DNA of 64,000 bases from Symbiodinium natans (GCA_905221605.1 CAJNDS010000010.1:186001-250000); one strand, 5' to 3'; counted from the stretch's first letter, positions 49,470 through 61,135 are shown. Program-made: numbers and translations. Notes: a model not told the origin generated them from the sequence alone.

Positions 49470-49625
49470 TACTTGGAGGTTCATGGGTACTTATTAATTA
49501 TTACTAGTACTTATAGCCACAATTATAAATCTACTTAGAACCTACTTAGGGGACTTAGGGGTTTATCAGTACAGTTATAATTTATAGTTGGGGTTATAAA
49601 GAACCCATGAACCTCCAAGTATCGT
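49470..49625. repeat. Palindromic element, family A, complete copy
   Basis: TACTTGGAGGTTCATGGGTA is inverted as AACCCATGAACCTCCAAGTA. Inner parts TTATAGCCACAATTATAAATC and TTTATCAGTACAGTTATAATTT also pair loosely. An outer GGGTACC/GATCCC flank is present. Confidence 0.75.
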
Positions 49626-50226
49626 GAGGGGATCCCACGATTTGCGGGTCCGTAGTAGGGACCCCTGATTATCGTAACCCCTCAAACTTGCTTCAGCCTG
49701 ATAAACCCGGAAATAGAACCCCAGGAGACCCTATTCCAGGTAGGCCCTTGGGGACATTGTAAGTTCTCCCTGGTTGGGTTGAAGAGGATCATCTTCAGGA
49801 ATATTTTTTTCGGAGGGTCTAAGGGCCATCCTAGCATTCTATAAGCCCTCCGAAGCCCTCTGCTAATCGCTTGAATCGAGAGGAGAACTACCTGCACGCT
49901 CTTGAGGAGCAGGCTGGAGCATGTACATAATCCCTAGCCCTCACTTCTGCGATCCGCAACCTAAACCCTAAGGGTTGAGGCTTGAGGCTTTAGGGTCAGG
50001 GGTTAGGGTTAGGGTTTAGGGTTTAGGGTTTAGGGTTTAGGGTTTAGGGTTTAGGCTTCAGGGTTTAGAGTTTAAGCTTGAGGGTTTAGGGTTTGGGTTT
50101 AGGGCTAAAAGGGTTGGATATTTGAGGGCTTCGATTCTGCAGCATCTTGAGTTTGGATGTCTGGCTACTTCTCATCCTTGAAACCTGCAAAGACCTTCAG
50201 ACCCAACTCCCCTAGTACAAGTACAG

Positions 50227-53200
50227 GAACCTTTATGATTCCCGCCAGCATCAGAAACTCGTTGCCGCAAATCTTGGCCGAAAGCGCGGTACAGGTAGGA
50301 TTTCGCATTTAGGGATCAGGCTTAATTAGGTACAGGGTTTAGCTTTTACAAGCTGACGAGCTTGTGGAACAAGACATTCTTCAAATCCTCGCCACTGCCC
50401 CCAACCCTAAACCTAAAACCTAGAGCCTAAACCCTAAAGCCTATAAACCCTAGAAACCCTATACACCCTGTAAACCCTATAACCCTAACCCCAAACTCCA
50501 AACCCTAAACCCTAAAGCCCTAAACCCTACATTCTAAGGCCTATACGCTCAAGCCCTAAGCAGGAGCAGCGCAGCAGTGCCTCCTTAGAGCTGCAACGGA
50601 AGCAGCAGCTGGAGCTCATAAACACCCAGGCGGCTCAGGGGGTTTCAGGGGGTTTCAGGGTGGTTCAGGGTTTAGGGGTTTAGGGTTTAGGGCTTAGGGT
50701 TTTAAAGTTTTGGGGTTTAGGGCCTGGGGTTTAGGGTTTAGGGTTTAGGGTTTAGGGTTTAGGGTTTAGGGTTTAGGGTTTAGGGTTTAGGGTTTAGGGT
50801 TTAGGGTTTAGGGTTTGGGGGTTCACGGTGTCGGGTTTCCATCAATACTCACACATCTTGGGTTTGTTGGGGCTTTCGGGCATTTCGGAGGGGCTTTAAG
50901 GGTTCAGAGTCTCATGAACACCTGGGCAGTTTGTGTGTTTTTGATTTTGTTTTTTGTTTGTTTTTCTTTTGTGGGGGGTGGGGGGGTGCGGGAGGGGTTC
51001 AGGGGTTCAAGAAATTCAAGGTGAAGAAACACCCGGGCATCTAGGCTATTTTGGGGCCTTGAGTGGGATGAGGCTTCACGTCTCAGGCATCTTGCAATTT
51101 GGGTACTAGAGTTTTTGGCTTTGTTACAAGGGCTTAGGGCCTTAGAGCTTGAGAGCCTTGAGGTGGGATGTTCCCCCCTTATACTAAATCAGTCCTTAGT
51201 AGGGTAGGGATTACAGTACCCCCCCCCCCCCCCCCCCACAATATTCCCCATTAACAACTGTTAGGAAAAGGGGAACATCCCAAGCCGCTAGAGTCGAGGG
51301 TTTGAGGGTTTAGGGTCTTAAAGGTGCATCTTTACGGGGTATGTAAGCCATGTTAAGGGGTACTTTGGGGGGTCCTCGGCTTCAGGGCCTTTAAGGCCGG
51401 CTGTGGTGTCCCTTTGGGTAAAGTCCGTGAGGCTTCAAAGAAGCAGCGCAGTTCGGGAATGCCCTAAACCCTAAACCCTAAACCCTAAACCCTAAACCCT
51501 AAAAAACAGATGCAAAGTCATCCTGAACCACCATAAGCAGACAGCGAACCGTAAACCCCAAACCGAAACGCCAAGCCCGGCAACCTGGAGCCTAGGTAAG
51601 CACCCCGATGCCGTTGCTAGGCATTGACCCCCTGCTTTTGTTGCAGGCTGAGCAGCAGAAGAAGCGCCTCTTCATGCAAATTGACCAGCAAGTCAAGACA
51701 CAGGCAGACAGAGGGTTTTTTGGGCTCTGGGGTTGTCGGGTTTTCGGTCTGATGAGGGGTTTCGGGGCTGTATGGCTTTAGGGCCTCAGGGTTTATTTTG
51801 GGTATTTTGGGCTGTATGGATGTAGGGCCTCAGGGTTTATCTTTGGGTATTACGGGCTGCATGGGTTTAGGGCTTCAGAGCTTACAGTGAGCTCCAGATT
51901 CACGGTGTCGCCCCAATGGTGCGGGGCTTGGGGTTCAGCATCCCCTTTGTTTCAAGTTCACATCAACCCTAAAGATGGCCAGGTAAACCTTTACACCCAG
52001 GGGGCTCAAGCCCTAAACCCGAAACCCTAAACCCCAAACCCTAAACCCTAAACCCTAAACCCTAAACCCTAAACCCTGCAGGGTAACTTTTGGTGTCTGT
52101 GCGCAGTGCTGAGGAAGAGATGATAAACCCCAAACCTTGTGTACACCTTGGGATGTTCCGCCTCATACAAACAGTTAAGGGATTCGGGTTAGGGTTTAGG
52201 GGTTTGGGGCTTTGGGTTGAGGGTTTCTAACAGCCCTTAGTAGGGATTAGAGTACCCCCCCCCCTGTGAAAATCCTGTAAAGGGCTGTTACAAAGAGGAA
52301 CGTAGCCCAATGCACACCCCATGGTGGCTAGGGCCCATATACAGCAAGCGCCTCTCCTAGCTTGAGTTGGTTTAGGGTTTTGGGGAGCAAGGTTTAGGGG
52401 ATCTGTGGTTCAGGGTCCAGGGTTTGGGGTTTGGGGTTTATTTTTTTTTGGGTTTAGGGATTGGGGAGCTTGCATACTTGCTGCAGACTTTTTTCCGGTG
52501 GGTTTTAAATAGTTGCTGGCGCTCCATAAGCAAATCCCACTAAACCCTAAACCCTAAACCCAGATCAGTACAAGTTTTTGGGAGCCAAACCCAGACAAGG
52601 CGCACCCAGCAACGCTTCAGGGTTGAGGGTACCTACGACTTAGTGCTTAGGGTTCATAAGGTTCAGGGGTGTAGGGCTTAGGGTTAATTCTGTTCCTACA
52701 AGGTTGTGCATCCCAAACTTTGTCACCGAAGCCCTGAACCCAAATCCCTAGACCCTAAACCCTCGGCAACCCTATAAACACTGAACCCCGAACCCCAAAC
52801 CCCAAACCCTAAACCCTAAACCCTATCCCCTAAACTCTAAGCCCCTAAACCCCTAAACCCTTAACAACTCCAGAAGTCCTGAACCCAAAAGATCCCGGAT
52901 GCCTCCTGGAAAGTAGATGCAGGAAATGGCCTTGACGCAGCAATATAACCAGCAGCTGCTGCAGCTGAACCAGCAGTACCACCAGCAGAAGGCCTTTTGT
53001 GTGTAGGGTTTTGGGTTCAGGGTTTAAGGTTTAGGGTTTAGGGTGTAGGGTTTAGGGTTTGGATAAAGGCAGCCTCCGTCCCAAACCGAAGCACCAAGAT
53101 CGCTTGGGTTACCTTTCGCGCGCCTGCTCTGTGCGCCTCCTTTTTGAATAATCCCTTCCCCCTAATATAAAACCCCCCCCCTTGTATAAAAACCCCCGAA

Positions 53201-55389
53201 GGGTTTTTAATATTAGGTGGGGTTCTTATCGTTTGTCCGAGAAACCAGGGTCAGGGTTTACTTAGGTTTAGGGTCGAGGGTTTTAAGGTTTAAAGTTAGG
53301 GTTTAGGGTTTACTTTTCAAGCCCTTCACCCCCCCCTAACCCCCCCTAACCCCCCCCCCTTTCTCTGTAGGGGTTTTAATAGGGACAGACACGGGATCGG
53401 TATTTGGGGCCGGGGGGATTTTTATATTAGGGGGCTATTAATATTAGGGGGAACGGATTATTCTGTATAGTTTAGGATACCATGGTTTAGGGTTTAGGAT
53501 TTAGGGTTTAGGGTTTAGGGTTCAGGGTTTAGGGTTTAGGCTTTAGGGAACCCTAAACCCTAATCCCTAAACCCGAAACCCTAAACCTGAGCCCTTGCTA
53601 CTTTCGCAGAGGGCCCATTGAAGATCTGCAGCATTTCATCAAGGTGGTTTAGGGTTTAGGGTTTAGGGTTTAGGGTTTTGGAATAGGGTTTGAAACGTTT
53701 GGCCTTGGCTGTGAGCTCCACAGCCTCTGCCCTAAACCCGGCTAGGACACCCGCATGACCCAAAATACGTCTTGCTGCGCACCAAACTGGGGTCTACGGC
53801 TTATTGACCAGAAGGATTCCTTAAAGGAATCCCCCCCCCTCCCACAAATAGCAAGAAAAGAAGAGAAATCTGTGACCCCAGTAAGGATCGAGCACCAAAC
53901 AAAGCCGCCAACTCCCGGAAGAAAACAGCCCTAGACCCTAATCGCTGAACCCTACAACCCACAACCCTAAACCCTAAACCCTAAACCCTAAACCCTAAAC
54001 CCTAAACCCTAAACCCTAAACCCTAAACCCTAAACCCTAAACCCTAAACCCTAAGTAAAGCTCACAAGCCAGCAGGCGGCCCTGGAACAGCAAGCCATGC
54101 AGCTGACAATGGAGTGCCCTGAGGGTGTAGGGTTTAGGGTTTAGGATTTAGGGTTTACGATTTCGGGTTTAGGGTTTAGGGTTTAGGGTTTGGGGTTTAG
54201 GGTTTAGGGTTTGCGGCAGAGAAGGGTTCCAAGCTTCAGGGGCTTAGTTGGACTCCAAACGCACGGAATCGAACCCTGAAGCCCTGAAACCCCATGAGCC
54301 CCAAGCCCTGCAAGGTACCAGCAGCAGAAGATGCAGGAGGAAATGGCCGGGGTGCCCTAGACTGGGTTTCGGGACTCGGGTGGCCAGTGCCCCATCCTCC
54401 AAGTCATTAGGGTTTAGGGTTTAGGGTTCAGGGTTAGGGTTTAGGGTTTAGGGTTTAGGGTTTAGGGTTTAGGGTTTAGGGTTTAGGGTTTAGGGTTTAG
54501 GGTTTAGGGTTTAGGGTTTAGGGTTTAGGGTTTAGGTTTAAGGTTTAGGGTTTAGGGTTTAGGGTTTAGGGTTTAGGGTTTAGGGTTTAGGGTTTAGGGT
54601 TTAGGGTTTAGGGTTTAGGGTTTAGGGTTTAGGGTTTAGGGTTTAGGGTTTAGGGTTTAGGGTTTAGGGTTTAGGTTTAGGGGTTAGGGTTTAGGGTTTA
54701 GGGTTTTGGGTTTAGGGTTTAGGGTTTAGGGTTTAGGGTTTAGGGTTTAGGGTTTAGGGTTTAGGGTTTAGGGTTTAGGGTTTAGGGTTTACCCTAATAG
54801 GGTTTAGGGTTTAGGGTTTAGGGTTTAGGGTTTAGGGTTTAGGGTTTAGGGTTTAGGGTTTAGGGTTTAGGGTTTAGGGTGCCCCAAGTTCCTAACCCTC
54901 GGGTTTATGGCGCGAATCGGGTTTATAGGGCTTTTGGGGTCTGTGGTGTTTAGGGGGATTATAGGGCTTATGAGGATTAAAGGGTTATGGCGTAATTATA
55001 AGGTTTTATGGGGTTTGCAGGGTTTAGAAGTTTTATGGGGGGTCGTTGCTGGGTTATTTCGGGTTTAGGCTAATCCCTAAGCCACCTTGGGAGGCTTGAG
55101 CTCTCTCTGAGGGTATGTTGGGGGTTTAGGGTTTAGGGTTTAGGGTTTAGGGTTTAGGGTTTAGGGTTTAGACCGGAGTCAACAACCTTGCTTCTCCCAA
55201 TGAAAGTCTCTTCAAAGTCTCAAGCAGTGCGTGCTTGCGTGTATGTATAGATTGTATTCCTAGATGCAGGTTTTGTTGTGTTCTGCAGTCCGCAGTTCTT
55301 GAGCGGGTTCACGGAAGTTTAATGACCCATTTGTTGTAGGTTGAGGATCTGCAGCTGGATTCGCAGGAACAGAAAGTGGACCGTCAAGG
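50227..55389 (+). CDS. Gln/Met-rich coiled-coil gene core, ten small exons
   Basis: The exons are 50227-50294, 50564-50641, 51647-51714, 51888-51925, 51957-51982, 52917-52998, 53612-53643, 54061-54113, 54315-54351 and 55340-55389. Reading frame is kept across every joint with GT or GC donors and AG acceptors; the joint into 53612 is the weakest. Peptides: IPASIRNSLPQILAESAVQ; LELQRKQQLELINTQAAQG; EQQKKRLFMQIDQQ; ELQIHGVAPMVR; HINPKDGQ; MALTQQYNQQLLQLNQQYH; PIEDLQHFIK; LTSQQAALEQQAMQLTM; EYQQQKMQEEMAG; VEDLQLDSQEQKV. The product should be a long Gln-rich helix. No enzyme motif is seen. The introns (69-930 nt) carry telomere-like repeats and palindromes. Confidence 0.65.
50708..50817 (+). repeat. 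TTTAGGG array in intron
   Basis: About fourteen units. 50820-51640 otherwise holds a palindrome and degenerate repeats. Confidence 0.9.
51172..51285. repeat. Palindromic element, family C
   Basis: GGGATGTTCCCCCCTTATAC and AAAAGGGGAACATCCC form the arms; the centre has CTTAGTAGGG and a C-run. Relatives: 63854-63948 (best), 52135-52320 and 30820-30840 (partial). Confidence 0.75.
53140..53465. repeat. Palindromic element, family D
   Basis: GAATAATCCCTTCCCCCTAA on the left is matched by ATTAGGGGGAACGGATTATTC on the right in near-perfect inverse; the inside has repeated TATAAAAACCCCC and GGTTTTTAATATTAGG pieces. Confidence 0.65.
53956..54053 (-). repeat. CCCTAAA array in intron
   Basis: About fourteen units ending 7 nt before the exon at 54061. 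Confidence 0.95.
54411..54882 (+). repeat. Longest TTTAGGG array, about 65 units
   Basis: Nearly continuous, with few variants (TTTAAGG at 54540, GGTTAGGG at 54680) and one short inversion (TTTACCCTAATAGGG) near 54788. Confidence 0.95.
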
Positions 55390-55808
55390 GCATTCCAATC
55401 TCCGTTGAAATCTCCATGCCACTACAGCAGGAATACGGCAAGATGGTTTCTCCTGGCGCGTCGTTCTTCTCTGGTCCCTCTTCGTCTGTGAACACATTTT
55501 TCGACTGTCAAACATGACAAGCCCAAAAACAGCACATGAGACCAACAGTCAGTGAAGCAGTCACACCACCAATGATTGGGATTCAATGACAATGCCACGA
55601 AGCCCAACTTAGGCTTTATGGTTTAGGATCAGGCGCCTGGACCCTAAATCCCTGAGCCCGAAACGACGACGGATCCTGAACCTAGGCATCAGCCTTCCAG
55701 CCTTACAAGCTCTGAAGCCCCGAATCTTCTTGAAACCTCGCACCTTTAAAAAGCTTATCCTTCGAGATCACAGAAGGGCTGCTTGTGTCAGTGTCGCTCA
55801 CTCGCTCG

Positions 55809-55842
<34 letters not shown>

Positions 55843-56139
55843 GTGTCTTTTGCTTTTCTTCGGGTAGGAGGTGATGGGGGGGGGGGGGGGGCGAAGAATC
55901 CCCAAACCTAAAATCTAAACCCCAGGGCTCGAGCAGGTTTCACTTCCTGGAGAAGAAAACTGTGCAAACCCATGGAGGGCTTCTTTTCACTGCGCAAGGT
56001 TCAAAGTTGGGCAATCAACAAAAAATGGGTGTTTAGTAATTTAGGGTTTGGCCTTGAAGGAATTAAGGGACCTTGGGCTAAGACGCACGCACAGTCTACG
56101 GAATCGAGCGTGGGGACGGGCTTCAGTGTCTGTGGCGAG
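55390..56139. other. Intron-like stretch with (CT)n and a G-run
   Basis: (CT)n at 55797-55843 and a G-run at 55876-55890; no supported exon. Confidence 0.5.
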
Positions 56140-56185
56140 GTTAAGAAGCAGATGGAGTTGCACAGGGAGCACTACGAGGACGGGT
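56140..56185 (+). CDS. Candidate exon (VKKQMELHREHYEDG)
   Basis: Acceptor GGCGAG, donor GACGG|GTGGGC. A charged helix that fits the Gln-rich gene, but the frame link to 55389 is not proven. Confidence 0.45.
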
Positions 56186-56430
56186 GGGCATGCAAGCTTG
56201 TGCGGGTCGTCGTGTTGCGTTCGCAGTGGGCTGCGTAAGAATTTAGAGGGCAGGAGCGAGAGCGAACCCTGATCTTTAACCATCTTAAACCTAACCATCT
56301 TAAACCCTAAACCCTAAACCCTAAACCCTAAACCCCAAACCCCAAACCCCAAACCTCTAAACCTCTAAAGCCGAAGCATCCGAGCCTATTCAGCCCCAGC
56401 ATGCCTTTTCAGCACATTGCTGCAAGCTAG

Positions 56431-56472
56431 CGGCGGCTTACCCTCCGTCCAACTACGAGCCTCGACCCCGAT
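56431..56472 (+). CDS. Candidate exon (AAYPPSNYEPRP)
   Basis: Acceptor AGCTAG; a Tyr/Pro/Ala peptide like the later exons; the donor is unclear. Confidence 0.35.
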
Positions 56473-56507
56473 AAAATGCTTAGGAGGGTTTACCCCGAAA
56501 CCCTGAA

Positions 56508-56737
56508 GCACCTGAAACCCTGAAACCCTGAAACCCTGAAACCCTGAAACCCTGAAACCCTGAAACGCTGAAACCCTGAAACCCTGAAACCCTGAAACCC
56601 TAAACCCTGAACCCTAAACCCTAAACCCTAAACCCTAAACCCTAAACCCTAAACCCTAAACCCTAAACCCTAAACCCTAAACCCTAAACCCTAAACCCTA
56701 AACCCTAAACCCTAAACCCTAAACCCTAAACCCCAAC
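56508..56737 (-). repeat. CCCTGAAA block followed by CCCTAAA array
   Basis: Ten or more 8-bp CCCTGAAA units at 56508-56598, then about eighteen CCCTAAA units. Confidence 0.92.
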
Positions 56738-57018
56738 CCCTAAACTTGAAGCCATAGAGAAGCTCCGGAGTTCGGAGCTGGTTCAAGTCTGAGCTGTGAG
56801 TAGAAAGGTCCGTGTTCGATTCGACTGGTCTTCGTGCCTGCATTTCGTGAAAGATCGGCTTGTCGACCGAGTTTCGAGCCGTCGTAGGTAGGGTTTAGGG
56901 TTTAGGGTTTGGGGTTTAGGGTTTAGGGTTTAGGGTTAGGCCTTTAGCGTTTAGGGTTTTGGGCCTTCACGGTCGTGCTATCAATCCCCGCCTATCACAT
57001 CTAAGCAGACCCTCTGAG

Positions 57019-57081
57019 GTGCAAGCGCGCTTCCAGCAGGACATGCAGAAGATGCAGGGGACCGGAAGCCCAGCAACGCAG
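57019..57081 (+). CDS. Candidate exon (VQARFQQDMQKMQGTGSP)
   Basis: Acceptor TCTGAG, 63 nt to ACGCAG; the donor may be GA (CA|GATGTC). Gln/Met-rich. Confidence 0.5.
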
Positions 57082-57666
57082 ATGTCATGCCACTACCATC
57101 CCGCGCATTCTCTTGGTTCCCTTAAGGTTCCGGGTTTAGGGTTGAAAAGGGTTTAGGGTTTACGGTTTAGGGTCATGGGGTTTGGGGTTTAGGGTTTAGG
57201 GTTTAGAAGTTTTGGGAATCAGGGGCATAGCATGTGAGGAGAACTGGAGAACCAGCCATGAGTAGAACACAGTGAGGGACGCTCAAGGGGGAAAGCAAGT
57301 GCTGCTGGTCTTGCCGAAATGACCAGATCCTTGGGCCAAACTTTCAATCGTGAAAAGCAACCACGGGTCCCGTGAAGTGCGACACGCTGATCGAGGCCCT
57401 TGGTAGCCATCTTGGCTCAAGCCGCAACCTGCAAAAAGGCCTCAACTCTGGACCCCGATTGTGCCATGCAACGTCCGTAAATCAAACATCATGGGTGGGG
57501 GGGGGGGTGTGATTTGGAGGGTTTTGCATGGTTCACAGCATGCGCGCGTCTGGGGGGGGGGGGGGGGGGGGGGGGCTTATAGGGTATAGGGGTCAGCCCT
57601 GCCTAAAGAATGCTTAAAGAGACTCTGAAGCCCCCAACTTCAATCTGCGAATCTGAGCTCGCCGAG

Positions 57667-57714
57667 GCCCCCACCCCGACAAGGTCCCGGGCCCGCCCAG
57701 GCTGCCAAGAAACC
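57667..57714 (+). CDS. Candidate exon (PPPRQGPGPAQAAKK)
   Basis: Acceptor GCCGAG, end AAACCGG|GTTTAGGG (donor in a telomere-like unit). Confidence 0.45.
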
Positions 57715-58292
57715 GGGTTTAGGGTTTAGGGTTTATTCAAATTATTAAGGGTTTAGGGTAAGGGGAAAGTTTCGAGGAGTTTCAAGGAGTTTCGAGGAGT
57801 TTCAAGGAGTTTTGTTTTTTGGATTTTTCAATAATTTCAAGTTGCAGGGGGCTTGAGGGTTTAGGGGTTTCGGGGGCAGAGAAAGGCCGAGGGTTTAGGG
57901 TTTCTGGCTTGAATGGGCTACGTAAGGCTTGAGGGAGAGTCCGAGTTCAGGGTTGAGGGTTGAAGTGTCTAGGCTTGAGGGCTTCTGTTGGGCTTGGGAC
58001 CCTTGATTCCCGCCGGGTTAGGACCTATTCAGTATGGGGACTTCAGGGCTTTCGGGCTTTCGGGTTGAGAGTCAGGGTTTAGGGTTTAGGGTTTAGGCTT
58101 TAGGGTTTCGTGGCTTGAGGGTTGAGAGTCTTTTGTTTACAGCTGCCCTATATACAAAAAGCCCCCAAACCGTAGGAATGATACACCAAAGACCCTCTAC
58201 TCTGTACTCTGGATCCGAATCCTTCCTACAGGTACGAAGCGTTTACGGTTTGGTAACCCCAGCCCCCTAGAATCTGGACCCTGCAACTGAAG

Positions 58293-58360
58293 TGTGATGG
58301 TCATGCAGTCCAATTTCTCGGAAGAGCAGCTCATTTCAGCCCTGTACGCGAATCTTCCGT
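58293..58360 (+). CDS. Candidate exon (VMVMQSNFSEEQLISALY)
   Basis: Acceptor ACTGAAG; the frame continues ANLPS until CCCTAAA repeats; the donor is not clear. Confidence 0.45.
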
Positions 58361-58363
58361 CAC

Positions 58364-58452
58364 CCTAAACCCTAAACCCTAAACCCTGAACCCTAAACCC
58401 TAAACCCTAAACCCTAAACCCTAAACCCTAAACCCTAAACCCTAAACCCTGA
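58364..58452 (-). repeat. CCCTAAA array
   Basis: About twelve units between two exons. Confidence 0.9.
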
Positions 58453-58483
58453 GCTTTGCGCAAACGCCCCAACCCGACACCAG

Positions 58484-58540
58484 GACCCCATGGGCCCAAC
58501 GGGTGGTGGGTATCTGCCTCCACTCCAGGCAGCACTAGCT
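58484..58540 (+). CDS. Candidate exon (DPMGPTGGGYLPPLQAA)
   Basis: Acceptor CACCAG; possible GC donor after CTCCAG (58527) or reading on to LAAQF. TTTAGGG repeats begin at 58575. Confidence 0.5.
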
Positions 58541-58639
58541 GCGCAGTTCATATGGAGCCTTTGAAAGTTTCTAGGGTTTAGGGTTTATAGGGTTTAGGGT
58601 TTAGGGTTTAGGGTTTCGGGTTTAGGGTTTAGGGTTTAG

Positions 58640-59160
58640 GGTTTTTCTGGAAGAGGGATTCGCGTAAATTGGGGCATGTTGGAAAGACGCTTGTTGCGGG
58701 TTGATCGAACGGTCCTTCTTGGGAAAGTATTTATCATTCCGATGGGTTGATGAGGGGTGTATTGCGGGTATTTTGGGAACATGAACAGGTATCTTGATCC
58801 ACTACCATATCGTGATTCCGAGAATTAGGGGTCACTGTTCAGTGTTTTCAAAACAAGGAATGTAGACTTCTGAAGTCTAGTATGGGGTTTCCCCTTTTTT
58901 GGGACAGAAGTAGTCAGGGGTTCCTGGACCTTGAGGAACAGTCAACCCCAGTAGAAGCCTACCAGCTCATCCCGAATTTAAGAAATGAATAAACAATCAA
59001 GCAAATGAGTATAGTCATATGTATACTGAAACAATATATATATATATATATATATATATCATATATATATATATGTATACAGATGTAATTATATTTACCG
59101 GGGTTATGTGGCGAAGTGTGTAGCAGCAAGTGCGGCGGATTGTCCGCGCTAGTTTCCCAG
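58640..59160. other. Intron-like stretch with (TA)n
   Basis: (TA)n at 59032-59076; a short palindrome GACTTCTGAAGTC near 58865; no exon seen. Confidence 0.5.
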
Positions 59161-59221
59161 CCCTTGGCAGACTTGCCCCTAGAATGTCCCCACAAGTTCC
59201 GCCGTAATCATCCCAGACAGC
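59161..59221 (+). CDS. Candidate exon (PLADLPLECPHKFRRNHPRQ)
   Basis: Acceptor TTTCCCAG and a consensus donor C|GTAAGT; 61 nt. Confidence 0.5.
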
Positions 59222-59528
59222 GTAAGTTGCGGCCTGTCCGGCCGCAACGGGCAAAAAGTATGACGATGGTGACCAGCCATGGGCAAACATGCGTGTGTCT
59301 GTGTGGGTGCTCTTCAGTATCCTCGATAAGGGGCTTCTTGGCGCGTGCCAAAGCCCCTCCCGAAGCTTGTTCAGAAAGCTCGGAGTTTGTTAAAGCCCGA
59401 AACCCGAAACCCTGGTACCTGGAAATGGCCTCTCAACTCCTGGCTTTCAAAGATACTCGAAGTCCCTAAACCCTTAGCCCTTCCTACAGCAAACCCGGCC
59501 AGCCTCAGCCACAAACAAACCCTAAAGC

Positions 59529-59652
59529 CCCTTAGGGTTTAGGGTTTAGGGTTTAGGGTTTAGGGTTTAGGGTTTAGGGTTTAGGGTTTAGGGTTTAGGG
59601 TTTAGGGTTTAGGGTTTAGGGTTTAGGGTTTAGGGTTTAGGGTTTAGGGTTT
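59529..59652 (+). repeat. TTTAGGG array
   Basis: About seventeen units. A possible weak exon lies before it (APPEACSESSEFVK, 59352-59397). Confidence 0.95.
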
Positions 59653-59684
59653 GGGTTGAAACCCTAAACCCTATGACCTCGCAG

Positions 59685-59740
59685 GGCGGCGGCGGCGGCT
59701 CCTTCGTTCCCCCACCCGTGCCCAACGGCAGCCTGGCCCA
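59685..59740 (+). CDS. Candidate exon (GGGGGSFVPPPVPNGSLA)
   Basis: Acceptor CTCGCAG after CCCTAAACCCTATG; Gly/Pro-rich; followed by CCCTAAA at 59758. Confidence 0.5.
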
Positions 59741-59870
59741 TCTAAAGTTCCGAATTCACCCTAAACCCTAAACCCTAAACCCTAAACCCTAAACCCTAAA
59801 CCTTTCAAAGTCCCTTGGATCAAAGCCAATCCCATGACTTGAGGGTGTAGGATCGCGAAGCCCTATAGCC

Positions 59871-59933
59871 GCTGATCAAACCATGAGCAAAGAATTCGCC
59901 ACAGACTCGCAAGCACCCCGACTCAAATCATTA
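59871..59933 (+). CDS. Candidate exon (ADQTMSKEFATDSQAPRL)
   Basis: Acceptor CTATAG; open to KSLG; weak evidence. Confidence 0.3.
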
Positions 59934-60256
59934 GGGTGTGTGTAGGGTTTAGGGTTCAGGGTTTAGGGAGCCCTCGGGCCCACAGCAGGCCCCAATTTCC
60001 CAGTTTTTTTGTGTTTTTTTAGGGCTCAGGGTTTAGGGTTTAGGGTTTGGGGGGTAGGGCTCAGGTTCCGCATAAGAGCCCCTTTTGAACCACAAAGCAG
60101 CACCCTCTTGACTTCAAGTTTGCTGAAAAATTCGGGTCTTGGAGAAAAGTGGAGCCCACGTCCTCTTGCGCCTCACAGTTCCCCTGTCTTCTTCGGGACC
60201 GGGTAGTTACCCTTTGACCTCTTTGGGAAAACAGAATCCTACTACTACAGATAAAC

Positions 60257-60352
60257 GGCTTAGGGTTTAGGGTTTAGGGTTTAGGGTTTAGGGTTTAGGG
60301 TTTAGGGTTTAGGGTTTAGGGTTTAGGGTTTAGGGTTTAGGGTTTAGGGCTA
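60257..60352 (+). repeat. TTTAGGG array
   Basis: About thirteen units. Confidence 0.95.
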
Positions 60353-60469
60353 GGGCATTCAGCCCCGAAGCCTAGGAGCCTAGGAAGTCTGAGATGCCCC
60401 TCTTTTGGCCCTAACCCCTAAACCCTAAACCCTAAACCCTAAACCCTAAACCCCGAAACATCCCTCAAG

Positions 60470-60496
60470 GGCGCCCTTGTCATGTTGGGCTGCAAG
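60470..60496 (+). CDS. Candidate 27-nt microexon (GALVMLGCK)
   Basis: Acceptor CTCAAG after CCCTAAACCCC, donor AAG|GTGTAGGG, phase 0 at both ends. Confidence 0.35.
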
Positions 60497-60593
60497 GTGT
60501 AGGGTTTGAGCTGCGGGAAACAAATGACAACAAGGGACTCGGGGATCTCGGAGCTTGCACATAGACATAGCAGCCCTAGCTCAGCATCACGCC

Positions 60594-60772
60594 ACCCTAA
60601 ACCCTAAACCCTAAACCCTAAACCCTAAACCCTAAACCCTAAACCCTAAACCCTAAACCCTAAACCCTAAACCCTAAACCCTAAACCCTAAACCCTAAAC
60701 CCTAAACCCTCCCTAAACCCTAAACCCTAAACCGTAAACCCTAAACCCTAAACACTAAGCCCTAAACCCCCG
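60594..60772 (-). repeat. CCCTAAA array
   Basis: About 24 units with one CCCTCCCTAAA irregularity at 60708. Confidence 0.95.
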
Positions 60773-61135
60773 AAGCCAGCTATTCGGTAGAGTCTGCGAC
60801 AGTTCCTGCCATGCTCTGCAAGAAGCCCGAACCGAAAGCCTTGCAAAACCTGTTCTAACTCTCCATCCTTGGGTAAATCCCGAACCCGAAGTCCCATAGC
60901 TGTCAGAACCCTAAACCTCAAAAAGGCCTAAACACCAACCTCCTTGCCTTAATCCCAAAGCCCGAAACCGAAACACCAACCTCAAGCCTTCCAACCCCAA
61001 ATTCTACAGCCGACACCATGTGGAGGTTTCCGCGAACATGGGTACATCATGGGGGTCCTTAGGAAAGGGAATCCTGCTATTCTTGCGGGTCAAATATAGG
61101 GTCATTTCCGTAAGCACCCGTATCCCAAGAACCAG

